From contig CAJSYZ010000006.1 in the NCBI GenBank assembly GCA_910574455.1, positions 791,981 to 855,980 of the forward strand: a stretch of DNA of 64,000 nt, written 5' to 3'. The notes beneath the pieces are model-generated. The model did no database searches. It was not told the DNA's origin and was given only the letters and a program-made list of their open reading frames with translations. This document shows positions 1-11,143 of this stretch, in pieces. The DNA comes from Trichaptum fuscoviolaceum (lineage: Eukaryota; Basidiomycota; Agaricomycetes; Hymenochaetales; Trichaptaceae). The translations under genes were made by a program, and so were the position numbers. The first letter of the stretch is position 1. Every line of letters begins with the position of its first letter.

Positions 1-458
1 GCTCTTCCAGATTGACTCTTGAACGTCCTACTACAGCTGGGCAAGGTGCATCGAATAGTTGGTGGAAAATGAAGGGGATCGTGCTTTTTCCGTGTCGCTG
101 GCATCAATGTAACCTTCAGTAGTACATGTCGATGATTGGGACTCACAGCTGAGTGCCAGCAGGCTGGCAGTGAGTGAACTTGAACCTGAGTTTAAATTAG
201 TCATAGTACTACTAGTACTACTGGTAGTACGGTAAGGCTGCCAGCCTGAGTGCAGTGCCAGCCTGAGTGCCAGTGAGTACTAGTACTAGTACTACTAGTA
301 GTAGTAAGTCACACACTGTGGCAGCCTGGCCAGTGGCAGCCTGAGTGAGTGGGCGTAAATTTTCAACTTGTCTAAGATAGACGCCCCCGCCTCCCTGATC
401 TTGAACTAGCACCTTCGATCCATCTTATTATCACCCAAGTCTCAAAACACTGCACAAA
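1..458. repeat. Intergenic stretch with simple and short-unit repeats
   Basis: No gene is seen here. From about 150 to 350 the sequence is built from CTAGTA/GTACTA runs and repeated copies of a GCCAGCCTGAGTG-like unit. The runs of ACTAGTACTAGTACTACTAG are partly self-complementary. The stretch lies directly upstream of the first gene, so it may contain its promoter, but no clear TATA motif stands out. Confidence 0.5.
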
Positions 459-3400
459 ATGTCAACTCGAAGACAGACAAGGGCTAAGAACAATAACCAG
501 CACCCCGGAGCAGTAGTTGACCAACTCAGAACAAGACGAACAAAGGAGGAGATATTGCGGGAGAAGGAAGAAAAAGACAAAAGGAAAGTACAGCAGGCAG
601 TGAGGCGGGATGAGGCATTGAAGGAGAAGGAGGAGAAGGAAAAACAGAAGGAAGAACGGGCAGCTTTCCGCAGAGCTGCGGCCCAGCAAGTCGCGGTCGC
701 GAAAGAGAGGAAAAAACTCGCTGCGGAGCAGAAACGGGCAGCAAAAGAACAAGAGGCAGCTGACAAGGTACGAAAGAAGGTGACTGCAGCAGAAAACCAA
801 GAAGCAGCGATGCTAGAGACCGTAGAAATTGAAAACAATTTGTCGAAGGCTCTTGAGACACGCACCCAGATGGGCTCAACAGTGCCTAAACTCGCTGGAA
901 AACGTGGATGTAGGAAGCCGAAGGGCGAAGCTAGTAGTAAGTCTTCAACCTCAGATCAGTAATTACATAGCTTTGAACTGGCGTAAGCAGGCTCGAAGAA
1001 CGATGTTAAAGACGTGTCGGGTTGTGAAGTTGAATACAACGAAGACTTAGACATTGGTGAGTTATACTGCCTATACATTTTCAGATGTTTTCGAAGCTTG
1101 GAGGTTGACTACTTTGACTCACAATATGAAGCGGCAAGTACGGATGCGTCAAACAGAAAGCCTGCAAAAAAGGCTAGGAAAGAAGATCCCAAAGGTGAAC
1201 TTCCATTTCGCACCCGTGTGCAGACCGCAAAGACGTCGAGATCTGCCGCCACTCCAAGCAACATTTTCTTTCACGCACCTGCCGGACAGAACGAGAGCCT
1301 TTCTGGTGAAGAAACGGATATAATAGACTCCCCGCTACGTCAAAGCGGGACGACAAGACAAAGCGACCTGCCAGGGCGCTTCGCAACACAGATGAATCCA
1401 CTTTCATTGGTGAAGAGGATGGAGGACTTGAGGTGGCTGGGATAGACTCGAGAGGGATCAATTTGTGAGTTTAAATTTGAAATCTTGCAATGCGTACGGG
1501 ATCAATTTCTGGAATGCACGATGTAATGGTAAGTGTGAAGCTTGATTTAGACTCAGCTAAAGCTCATAGTTTGATCCACTGGCAACTAGATTACTAATGT
1601 TCATGCTAAAGAAGCGGATCATGACGCTCTGACAACGGGATCAAATTTCCTTCTACCTACAATGATGACACTCTCGTCTTTGTTACCATATTATGAGCTT
1701 CGCTGACGCCAAGCTACACTAGACACAGCATCTCATTGCAAGACAATGAAAACTTAAGTCCTTGGGAGGATGAAGGAGAAACAATAACCCTTGCAAGCTA
1801 TCATGGTGTAAAGAATAGCTCAATCAGCGTGCAACAGACAGCACATTTTGTCGATTCGGACACAAATATTGTGAGTTGACGGAACATTAGAATGGCAGAT
1901 GCAGTCTGAATACCTTGCTTGTAGGGCGAAAGCGATCCGAGGAGGCTGACAAGGCCGGCTCAAGCTAGTGTGAGTGTGACTTATTACTGTTCGATTCACG
2001 TCAGTTACCCCATGACCGTTTGATCATATCCCTTCGTTATTATTTTTCTGCCAACTGTCGTGTAATGAACAGGATGGAGGTAGCAGCAACTTGAACTCAA
2101 AGAAAAGGAAGTTGCTGCGCGACACTCTCTCCGGGTCGCAGGTTTCAACGGTTAGCGACGTCATATCATTCCTACCTTTTCCAATCTACTAACCAATCCC
2201 TTTCCGTACTTGAGGATAAGAACAACAAGACAAAACCAGGTGGACAGGTGAGTGCCAGACAGTGAAGCACAGTGATCCTCATGCTACATCCTTCCTTCAT
2301 TGCTTGCTGAATTGATCTTTGGACAGGATGCAAACAAGAGAACTGCCAATTCGCAGCTCAGCGCACCGGTAAGTCCCATCTTAATCCAGTTTCTCTCGTT
2401 TCCCCCTGATTTATGGTTGTAAGGTGCATTCACTAGCCTTGGAACCCCGTATACAGGTATGTGTGGGCGTCGATGCACCGTAGGCTCACTTCCGCTGTAG
2501 CAACTGTTCGTTCCCTTCCTCACATCGGGTTGATCACTAATTTGTGCCTATAAATAGGACATCATAGTCACAAAAAACAGAAAGAGAAAGTCGCCACCGG
2601 ACATCGACTCCCAGGTTGATGTGGTAATTCTTCCACCTTCATGTGTAATGGATTCCTTCATGTTTATGTTTACTTACTTTACACCATCTCAATAGGCTAG
2701 TAAGAGTGTCAAGGTCAAGAAGTCATTGTTGACTGGCATGGACACACAGGTCGGTGCCACAGTAAGTGTCAATTCTTTGGTAGCCGGCATTTTAAGTTCG
2801 TTTCTGACCGGGCGAAAAGGACTTGAGTAAGAAGAGGAAACCCTCTGACACTCCTTATCGGCCTGTGGCCGACACGACGGTAATTGCTTCCTTTCAAGCT
2901 GCTCACTTGCCATGGATAACAGCTTTCTGACGTGTTGCAGTCGGAGATTGGATCCGCTACCTTTAATCGCAAGAGGCAGTTGCTGGTGGCTGATAATGAA
3001 GTAAGTGAGAGTCGATTGATACACTCTAAACGTGAGCATTCACCTTCTTTTCTTAATAGTCTGGTGGTCGAAAGATGTCGTTAGCACCCCGAACACAGTC
3101 GCTTGCAATGACGAGAGTATCCTGCACTCCCGGACCCGAAGTGTTAGTGACTGGGGCTTATCCTGGTCATCGCAAAGTCTCTCGGACTACTAGCTCAGTG
3201 TGTCGAATCAAATTCATTTCTATGACATATTTTTGCTGATTCACTTATGTGCAGACATCAGTGGGGCTGGAGGACAAGGGCCGAAATGAAGGAAAGGAAG
3301 GATCTCGCGTGCCAGGCAGAAAAAGGGCGACGAACCAGTGTCTCCCTCCCGGTACTCAGGCCGGTTGGACTCATATTTTATTACCTTCACTATTTCGCGC

Positions 3401-3993
3401 AGTGGGAAAGTCCATCACGCCATGGCAAAACCCGGACAATGAGTTCATCAGCACACTGTGGGGGAAAGTGTTTGATTCTGTGGAACTAAGTTACGAAACA
3501 CAGTTCGCCGACATCTGTTCTCTAGTTGAGTCATTCTTAGTTATCTTCAAGTTACCTTTACCAGATTGAGATGCAATCCTTGTATTTCAGGCGGCCCAGA
3601 GATGCTCTGATAGCTGGCGCAAGAAACTGTTTGAGAAAGCTGTATTAAAACCCAAATGGCCCCACCAACACGTCAGTCCTTCGCACGTGAGGTGTCACTG
3701 CACTTGTGACGTCACAGTCCTTCGTGACGGGAAAACAACGGCACTTGTTAAAATATGACTTGGGGGGGACTTGAACCCTCGACCTCCACATATTGGGGTT
3801 GAACTTTCAAATCCAACAGTCCCCCTGAAAGGAAACCCCAATGTCACATGCGCACTAAGCAACTAACAAGGCTCATAACCTATTAAAACCCAAATGGCCC
3901 CACCAACACGTCAGTCCTTCGCACGTGAGGTGTCACTGCACTTGTGACGTCACAGTCCTTCGTGACGGGAAAACAACGGCACTTGTTAAAATA

Positions 3994-4065
3994 TGACTTG
4001 GGGGGGACTTGAACCCTCGACCTCCACACTCCGGGATGGCGCTCTAACCACTGAGCTACCAGGCC
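3994..4065 (-). other. tRNA-like sequence inside repeat copy 2
   Basis: Read on the minus strand this 72 nt block begins GGCCTGGTAGCTCAGTGG and ends CCCCAAGTCA. It has an A box (TAGCTCAGTGG) matching TRGYNNARNNG exactly and a B box (GGTTCAAGTCC). A 4 bp D-stem (GCTC/GAGC) and a mostly paired acceptor stem can be drawn. The anticodon arm is one base short, has C where the invariant U33 should be, and the T-stem has a mismatch. It is therefore tRNA-derived and probably not a working tRNA, but could still recruit Pol III. Confidence 0.6.
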
Positions 4066-4269
4066 TTATTGGGGTTGAACTTTCAAATCCAACAGTCCCC
4101 CTGAAAGGAAACCCCAATGTCACATGCGCACTAAGCAACTAACAAGGCTCATAACCTATTAAAACCCAAATGGCCCCACCAACACGTCAGTCCTTCGCAC
4201 GTGAGGTGTCACTGCACTTGTGACGTCACAGTCCTTCGTGACGGGAAAACAACGGCACTTGTTAAAATA

Positions 4270-4341
4270 TGACTTGGGGGGGACTTGAACCCTCGACCTC
4301 CACACTCCGGGATGGCGCTCTAACCACTGAGCTACCAGGCC
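4270..4341 (-). other. tRNA-like sequence inside repeat copy 3
   Basis: This is a second copy of the tRNA-like block, 276 bp downstream of the first and identical as far as I can read. Repeat copies 1 and 4 lack the 38 bp that would be its 5' half (including the A box) but keep the B box and T-arm. Confidence 0.6.
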
Positions 4342-5499
4342 TTATTGGGGTTGAACTTTCAAATCCAACAGTCCCCCTGAAAGGAAACCCCAATGTCACA
4401 TGCGCACTAAGCAACTAACAAGGCTCATAACCTATTAAAACCCAAATGGCCCCACCAACACGTCAGTCCTTCGCACGTGAGGTGTCACTGCACTTGTGAC
4501 GTCACAGTCCTTCGTGACGGGAAAACAACGGCACTTGTTAAAATATGACTTGGGGGGGACTTGAACCCTCGACCTCCACATATTGGGGTTGAACTTTCAA
4601 ATCCAACAAGCTGAGCATTCAGTTGCGAGTTTTATCAGCAGCGAACAATCAAAGTCAATGCAAAACGAAGCAATTGTGAAGACGTTGCAGACGCTAGTTG
4701 ATAAGAAGAAAGCCGAACTGTTTCTATGGGAAAGCTGGTATAGTATGGAGAGGGTAAGTAAAAGAGTATTTATTGTCGCATTTTGTGTCCATGTATTGAC
4801 CCTAAATGTACAGAAGCAAGGACTGTTCTGCTCTGACCTTGTGGTCTCAGTGTTGTCCGTACACATTGTATTGGCCATGGGTCGGCATAAAATACTGGAC
4901 AGAAACACCATAGGAAAGCCTATCGGTGCCCTCGCCCTTGCGGCAACAGCGGTATCTATTTTTTTCAGTACTTATATTGTCCTTATTCGCTGATCTTCTC
5001 ATGGATAGGTCAAGGTTGCCATTGATAAACAGGTGGCTCGGTTGCAAAATATCAAAGAAGAACTTGGCGGCGCTGAGTGGTATTTCACTAGCGCTCTGTG
5101 GCAGCCTCATACGGACGACTATGTTAACTTGTTGTCGAATCCCTCTTTCTTCACTGAATCAAACTGGGAAAAGGTTCGATCCCGCCTCCTAGCTTACGAT
5201 GCCAGTACAGATATCGATACGAGAAAGAACACCGAACTTGTTGGATCGGGTATCACTGGCAGGGACTTTTCCTTGTACTTTGACATCGTAGATGCAGATT
5301 CGACCTGCGAGAAAGCGTATGACAAAGGCGCTGGTAATTGGGAAGACGGGAGCGATGATAAGGGCGACGAGCGTGAAGGAGCTGAGCATAGAAGCGATGT
5401 TGAAGGTGATGCAGAGGACGAGGATGCCGATGCTAAAGGAGATGACGACCTGAGTGAGAGCGGGTACAAGGGCGCTGACAAGATTGAGGGCGAGGGCGA

Positions 5500-5690
5500 G
5501 GACGAGGGCGCGGACGAGGACGAGGGCGCGGACGAGGACGAGGGCGCGGACGACGGACGAGGGCGCGGACGAGGACGAGGGCGCGGACGAGGACGAGGGC
5601 GCGGACGAGGACGAGGGCGCGGGCGCGGACAAGGACAAGGACGAGGGCGCGGACGAGGGCGCGGAGAAGGATCCAGGCGGAGATGGCGAT
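5500..5690 (+). repeat. Coding 18-bp minisatellite (GACGAGGACGAGGGCGCG type)
   Basis: The GA/GC-rich unit reads as an Asp/Glu/Gly/Ala repeat in one frame and as a Gly-Arg repeat in another. Both frames stay open across it. An extra C near 5553 (GACGACGGACGAG instead of GACGAGGACGAG) switches between them. After the switch, one frame ends in a Gly/Arg tail at 5692 and the other in an acidic tail at 5738. Confidence 0.85.
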
Positions 5691-5738
5691 AATGAGGAGG
5701 ACGACGCTTCAAAATGGGATTCGGCCACGGATGCGTAG

Positions 5739-6362
5739 ACTTCTAAGGGCAAATCGTTCACTGGTGAGCCTCTTCGTTTCGTCTCTGTCCGTGCGCTCAA
5801 TAATTTATTACCATTGACTCGCAGAGCAGCCTTCGTTTCTACTGGCACGCCAAAGAACATGCAGAATTGAAGGCACGGTAGCGAAATGGGCCTGCCACTG
5901 CCCGTGGCAGTGGTTCAGAATCGTGTCGTGGCGGGTTCCATGATAGTGACTGCTATGCTTAGTCTTGTGTAAATGACTGATGTACTTGAACGCTGAGGCA
6001 CTGATAGCTACTTACCGTTGTCTTATATTACTTCTGATGCAATGAAATACTTGGATCGTTCTTATGCACTTGAACTCTTGAGCACTGCAGTTTGTCTTAC
6101 AACACTTGTCTCCTGCTGTAATTAAAGGATGAAGCACTGAAGCACTGGAGCACTGGGGTACAGATTGCCTGAAACACTTAGAGCACTGATTCAGCCAACT
6201 CGCCCTTATTTCAGCCAACTGGTCCTGAATAATGGGAGGACATGCATGAATAAGTGCGGTTTGCCTTATTCAGACTTCAAGTCACTCAGGACGTTTAAGT
6301 AACGCTTAAGTCACTTTCAGCAGAAAGTAGTTTCCCTGATGTACTGGCAGCCTAATATGTGC
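5739..6362 (+). repeat. Gene-free stretch with a copy of dispersed repeat family A (about 6100-6340)
   Basis: No gene is seen. From about 6100 the sequence is rich in GAAGCACTG/GAGCACTG units, followed by CTGAATAATGGGAGGACATGC, GTTTAAGTAACGCTTAAGTC and TTTCCCTGATGT. The same ordered landmarks occur near 49880-50095 (same strand) and 36545-36720 (opposite strand). It looks like a short non-coding mobile element, but I could not define its termini. Confidence 0.5.
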
Positions 6363-7290
6363 CAGTGTGACTTTTCTAATGTACATAAGCCTATTCAAGT
6401 TTGCGACCCTGGGATATTTACTCACGCTCTGGACACTCATGAAAGAGAGTTGAAGAAGTGGGAGGTGCGGTGCGTTCGAAGATGGGAGTCAAGAGCAAGG
6501 ACAGATGGGTGGTGGCACAGGCAAGTGCAGACTTTATATACTGTACTCTTGGTCGTTTCTTCAGTCTAAGGTGCTCGCCGCTGATTGGCTCCTTCTCTGG
6601 CGCCGATCTGCGCCCTGTTCGCACGCACAGCCACCCGATCCTCTGCGGCCATCGATTCTTCATCGGAGCTCAAGTTGCTGTACTACTTCAATGTATATGT
6701 TGTTTTCTACCTCTTCATCTATTTTACCACTGTGGTCCGCGTACACTTTATTCAAGTGGCTGTAATAATTTACTGTATTGTAAAATGCATAGTTTACGCC
6801 GAAGCTACCGTCACTTCCCCAATCTCAGGCTTTCCCATTGGGATTTCTTCCTCATCAAACCGTTTTCTATTCAGATTTTTATGTCTTTGAATATACTTGT
6901 GCATTTAAAAGCATGAAAGCTGAGTCATATAGTATTCATACAAATAATACAATGCAAGTGCTTACGCTTTATGACGAACCACTCGCCCTTTACGCAGTGA
7001 CGTCATGGCATACAAGAAGCTCATGTGTGGCACACCCGTCCCATTGTAGACATAGTTTTCTTAGTATGAACGTCCATAAAGAATTTATACATGGGGTCTT
7101 CCAAGTTATTCGAAGAGCTTTATTTCATGAAAGATGCAGTCAAAACTCGGCTGTGTTCAAAAACATATTATTCTCGAATGTTGATCACTTGCTCTTGCCT
7201 CAAATTATTAGTATAACCACGGGTATAGATAACAAATATTACAGTCTCGGTGTCAGTAAATTGCTAGCAGGGGAGAAACAGAGCCCTAAG

Positions 7291-8666
7291 CTACAGAAGC
7301 ATAGGACTTCCCTCGTTCACCGCCTTTCCTGTCCCCGTCTCAAGCAGGATGTCCGACTCTTCTGTCCGGTTGCCTACGAAACTCCATTGCTCCTGGTACC
7401 GCCATACCTTCCTTGCATCCCCGCGCAGGATCGCTGTACAGGCCACTGCTCCCACCATGAGAAGGGGCGAAACGAAGCTGACGCACAGTCCTTGGACTAT
7501 GTACGTCGACGTCTCGAATCCGAGTGCCCCCAGCACACTGATGGACATGACCGAGCAGACCCACCCGGTTAAAGCCGCGACGAAGTAAGGTTTCTTAGAT
7601 GTGGTATTGAAAGCAGAGAGTGCAGCGAAGTCTTCCGCACGTGCGTATCCTGCATAGTCGAGGCGGTAGCAGTAGGCGATGAACTGCAGAGGCGTGGACA
7701 GCAGAATACTTCCGACCGGAAGGGAGGACCAGTCGACTTTGATGGGACCATCTACAGTAAGCGAACTGTACACACTGCTGCCCTCGATGATCATAGGAGC
7801 GAAGTACGCAAAATACAGTCCCTGGAGAATACGTCAATACTACTCTGGAAACGTAGCTGTGCCACGTACCATAGCGAGAGCAGTTATGGTATATCCCTTG
7901 GCGGTGAAGCTGCGCGGGACCTCGCTGATTGTGCTAGCCTGCACGATGGACGCGACAAGGAGCGATGCAAGCGCCGAGGACTGCAGCACGATAGCGCCGA
8001 GGACGATTACAGCCGATAGCACGTAAACGAGAGCGACGTTACGATAGCTCCAGCTTTTCTTCGCTCTCTCAGTCATCACAAACAACTCTAAATCACAAAA
8101 TTAAAATCAAGCTCTCCGTCCCAAGCATGAAGTCATCACATACTATTGTCCTCGCCACGAAACACGATTCTCTCGTAGAGACCGAACATATAGCTGATAG
8201 ACTGTCCACAGGATGTAAGCCAAGATAAACAGATATACATAGCATTTGGAAACTCACAGTCGCAACTATGTAGAGCAAGAGAAGGGATAGCGAGGCGAGG
8301 TAAAGCTGTACGAATCGAGGATCATCACGCTTGGCCTTGTCGATCTCGGCCACGAAGAACCCCGTCATGGAGGCGCCGATAAGACAAATTAGCACGACGA
8401 GCTGCAATGCATGTCCTTTCCAGTACTGTCTCTTCGCCTTCTTCACTTCATCGTTTGATATAAGTGAGGCGCTGTGCTGAGGAGCTGGAACCAGCTGCGC
8501 AGTCTTCCATATCTGTGGGGGAGATCAGGGCTTAGAGAGATGCAGTAACACGAGTACGCACCTGTAATGAAGCACAGGATTCTGCCAAAAACACCACGAG
8601 GATGGGTCCGAATGTCGTGCTCATACCCCCGAGCTCTCGCAGACTGGCCAAGATTATGTCGTTCAT
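7291..8666 (-). CDS. Polytopic membrane protein, signal-peptide-peptidase-like but lacking catalytic motifs (copy 1)
   Basis: Five exons (8562-8666, 8258-8512, 8144-8201, 7870-8087, 7291-7821) give 388 residues with all GT-AG borders intact. The start MNDIILASL was chosen because the same Met opens the paralog at 25560. About eight hydrophobic segments can be drawn. Exon 5 begins GLYFAYFAPMIIEG, then PIKVDWSSLPVGS, RLDYA, KKPYF..ALTGW, and ends with a SPLLMVGAVACTAILRGDARKVWRY segment (given in part). This order resembles TM6 to the C-terminus of A22B signal peptide peptidases. The YD aspartate is replaced (Tyr around residue 218), GxGD reads PVGS (Ser around 250), and there is no QPAL. If homologous it should be proteolytically inactive. 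Location would be ER or another endomembrane (inference). Confidence 0.7.
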
Positions 8667-8930
8667 AGTGGAAGAATGAGAGAAAGAGAGAGAGCCTTGC
8701 ATGGTGGCGAAACGTCGACACGCTCCAAACCAACAATCAAGTTGGTACACCGCCATGACCGAAGAGTTCTCTCAAGCTTCGGCGGTGAGTTCGGCATGAT
8801 TATCTTTGTACAGGCAGTGGTGTTACTACGATGTGAAACGGATCAAGCTTGAAAGATGCCGAGCATGGAAGTGCTTGATTCGTTCTCAATGTGAATGAAG
8901 CTGTGGTGAGCTATGAGTCCATTTAAGCGC

Positions 8931-9161
8931 CTAGCATGAACCAATACGTCTGTAAAGACCTTCGACTAAGGATTCCGGTATGCGTGCTGCTTCTTGAACA
9001 TCATGTACGCCTTTATGTTGAGGACCAACAGGGCAAACGTGAGCACCCCTCCCCCTTCGAATAGAGACAAGTTGGAAGTCGGGTCCCGAGTCAGCAGAGT
9101 GACGAACGGCAAGAACACATGAACGACGATTAACAAACCCTGCAACAGCGCAACTAGTCAT
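8931..9161 (-). other. Membrane-protein fragment in the left arm
   Basis: On the minus strand one frame reads GLLIVVHVFLPFVTLL, then EGGGVLTFALLVLNIKAYMMF and a stop. These are two hydrophobic stretches with a charged end (KKQHAYRNP). No start or upstream exons were found, and the right arm lacks a good counterpart. It is probably a remnant of another membrane-protein gene, perhaps related to the DUF6533 group. Confidence 0.25.
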
Positions 9162-9799
9162 TTCATAGGCCTATACAGGAGAATTGGAGTGCAGGAAATC
9201 ATCCATGAGCTCAGCCATCCCGACTTGAGTTCTCTCTTCAGGACGCCGGTGGACTCGAGCGACCAGTGCCGAAAAAAATAACTGTTCACAAGCTGTGTTT
9301 GATCCTTGCCTTCTTTCTAGCTTGTCCACCATGTATATTAACTTTCTTCATTACTGGTAGTTTTCTCATCTGTCCGCATATTGTTCGAAGAGGTCGTTAC
9401 GTGCCGGGATGTACAGGTGGTTCACATAGCTTATGTATGCTAGTCTTCCGATAGTTCTCGTCCTGGATCCCGTCCTGAATATTGAAAATGCCTCATTATG
9501 TTGCTATACAGATGGCTATATTAGCAACTATCGAGAACATCAGTTGCTGCACATTCGATTCGACTTCATCTAACACTTACTTTCTTTAGTTAGAGAGAAG
9601 TCAGAGATAGGTAATTTCTCTATGGTAGTCGGAATGAGAGAAAGTTGAACGTGTTCGAGGCCCTTCGGACACGAGTCATCCCAGAATGGCATGCGGTTTG
9701 GCAACAGTGGCCGCATACTAACCGTAGCCTACTTTCTGCAGCGAACCACGACTAACCTATCTACCTTGCTCGCAATTTGCTTTCAAACAAGACACTGGA

Positions 9800-10696
9800 A
9801 TGTCAGGAAAGCCGCCTACCAGAGGCCAACAAGCACCGCCAAAGTCAGTATTTGTCTAGAATTCTTCTCCAACACGCGGTGAGCGCAGCGGAGCAGTATT
9901 GCTGATCGGTTTTGGCAAGTGCAGGTACTTGAACGATTTCAGCAAGGCCCTCGCAAACGAAGTGAGGATTCTACTGCAGGAGGTTGGCCAACTGCGAGAT
10001 GAGCGACGCGCTTTGCAATAGTGAGTGAACGCGATTCAATCCCGCGGGAAGGTGTAGTGTGCTGATTAGCTCTGATTTAACTTTTGGACGCAAAGTGAAA
10101 TTGCTGAATTAATGGCAGTCAAGTCTAAACACGGTGCTGGCGGAGAATATACACCAGACTGGAAGCCTCCAGTACGTGCAATTGCTCGTATAAAGTTCCT
10201 CCTTGTCTGACTGAATGCTCTCTACGATTCAGGCAGGCCCAAGTGTTGAGCCTCCCCCGGCTCCTCCGCCAATTGAAGACGCACCTCTTTCACCCGCAAA
10301 GCCAGCGTGGAGAACGGTCGTAAAGCACGAACGGCGGGAGAAACACTCAAGAAAGCAGGCTGCTCAAGCCCCTCCGCCTCCTGCCATCGCCGCTGCGCCG
10401 GCGCCGCAAGCTCAGCTTCCCGCGTGGGCACAATGGAAACGTGTGTTTTACGCCCTTGTCGGGTTCACAGTAGACGCGCGATTCTAATTATTTCTCTCAT
10501 TTCAATGTTCTGCATTAGCAAACCACCTTATGTCTCCGGTACCTCGAGTCGCGAATGCTCAATCGCCCTTGCCTCCGCCTCCGGCACCCAAGGGCCAAGA
10601 TGGCCTGTTTGGTTAGTCTCTTCTCCTGATATTGTCATCATCGTAGTAACCGGGTTTCGAAACAATCCAGGTCCTCGAACACCACCGCCGAAATGA
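9800..10696 (+). CDS. Small coiled-coil and proline-rich protein, 180 residues
   Basis: Six exons (9800-9843, 9925-10020, 10096-10171, 10233-10440, 10519-10611, 10671-10696) join in frame with GT-AG borders. The N-terminus is MSGKPPTRGQQAPPK. It is followed by a helical, probably coiled-coil block (YLNDFSKALANEV, then LLQEVGQLRDERRALQYEIAELMAVK), the motif YTPDWKPP, and a Pro/Ala-rich tail (PPPAPPPIEDAP, PPPPAPKGQ, ending PRTPPPK). I do not recognise a named family. The clean splice structure and the contrast between ordered N-terminus and disordered C-terminus argue that it is a real gene. A scaffold or adaptor role would be a guess. Confidence 0.65.
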
Positions 10697-11143
10697 GTCT
10701 ATGCGAGACTTTCCTATTTCACCAACCTCCCCTCAGTGTGTCTGCAACATTTATATTTGTTCTTCCTTTCACAAAGTTATCAACGATCGTTTTATCCGGA
10801 TTCATCTTTGATTTCCCTGCTTTCCTTTTTGCCTTTCTTGATGACATGCAACGATCTCTTCCTCTTTGCAATCTGCGCGGTTAATTGCAATCCGTTTCCT
10901 TCTTTTCTCGTTAATGGCATGTCATGACTGTTTTTTTTGCAATCATCTGAAGCGAATGTTGTTCGATATTGTCGTTATATGTATGTTACCATAAAGCTAC
11001 TATGATACAGAGACCCCCCTTTGGTTTTCAGGTGAATTGAATGTAAGTCTGCGAAATTAAGTTATTGCACGAGACTGCTACTTGGGTGCTGAATGATGTT
11101 ATGATTGATGAAATGAAATTTGTGGTAAGGAGATGTAAGGCGA
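10697..11143. other. Gene-free stretch between convergent genes
   Basis: This separates the 3' ends of the small coiled-coil gene and plc1. It is T-rich and C/T-rich over 10700-10950, as expected for 3' untranslated sequence. No RNA gene or repeat is seen. Confidence 0.5.

Larger units (their letters stand above)
3638..4613. mobile_element. TRIM-like element: four direct repeats with internal spacers and a 5 bp target duplication
   Basis: Four copies of a repeat beginning TATTAAAACCC start at 3643, 3881, 4157 and 4433. They end in AATCCAACA and are separated by a 62 bp spacer beginning GTCCCCCTGAAAGG. Copies 1 and 4 are 176 bp; copies 2 and 3 are 38 bp longer. AGCTG flanks the whole block (3638-3642 and 4609-4613), a 5 bp target duplication of the size typical of LTR retrotransposons. 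No protein is encoded. Short LTR-like repeats, a tiny internal domain and tandem growth fit a terminal-repeat retrotransposon in miniature. The repeat ends are not the canonical TG..CA, which is the main argument against. Confidence 0.65.
459..5738 (+). pseudogene. DUF6532-like multi-exon gene, interrupted by a TRIM-like insertion
   Basis: The first exon (459-962) starts with MSTRRQTRAK and encodes a highly charged Lys/Glu/Arg/Ala coiled coil. Many short exons follow, separated by introns of about 50 bp, up to about 3640. The exon near 3250-3500 (SLFRAVGKSITPW, then FISTLWGKVFDSV) and the exons after 4609 (WESWYSM, GKPIGALALAATAV, ALWQPHTDDYVNLL) resemble the C-terminal domain of DUF6532-type proteins of Agaricomycetes. 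That assignment is from pattern memory only. The tail is very acidic (DEDEGAD repeats). A 966 bp element sits inside an exon between AAQRCSDSWRKKLFEKA and AEHSVASFISSEQ. Without it and one copy of the 5 bp target duplication, the reading frame is continuous. A one-base shift also occurs in the acidic repeat near 5553. Exon borders before 3200 are uncertain. Confidence 0.5.
6363..9480. repeat. Left arm of a ~3 kb inverted segmental duplication
   Basis: The reverse complement of this segment matches 24925-27830. Landmarks include GTGTGACTTTTCTAATGTA and CTCACGCTCTGGACACTCAT at the outer end, the whole membrane-protein gene in the middle, and CCAGGACGAGAA(C/T)TATCGGAAG plus ACAGATGAGAAAACTACCAG at the inner end. 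Exons and introns are colinear. By eye, coding parts are close to 90% identical. The left arm carries about 230 bp (8930-9160) without a good counterpart in the right arm. Confidence 0.85.

Noticed and set aside
431..879. Long minus-strand open frames opposite the first exon
   Set aside because: They are Ser/Phe-rich shadows of the Lys/Glu-rich coiled-coil frame on the plus strand.
3643..4608. Simple tandem array of functional tRNA genes
   Set aside because: Only two of four units have the full tRNA-like block, the anticodon arm is defective, and the 5 bp target duplication favours a mobile element.
5189..5860. Minus-strand Ser/Pro-rich open frames over the acidic repeat
   Set aside because: Artefacts of the GA/GC minisatellite read backwards; no start context or domain.
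7291..8666. Calling the membrane family DUF6533
   Set aside because: The YDY..T..DE..LIW hallmark is absent; the C-terminal half fits the SPP-like order better. DUF6533 is seen only at 62482-64000.
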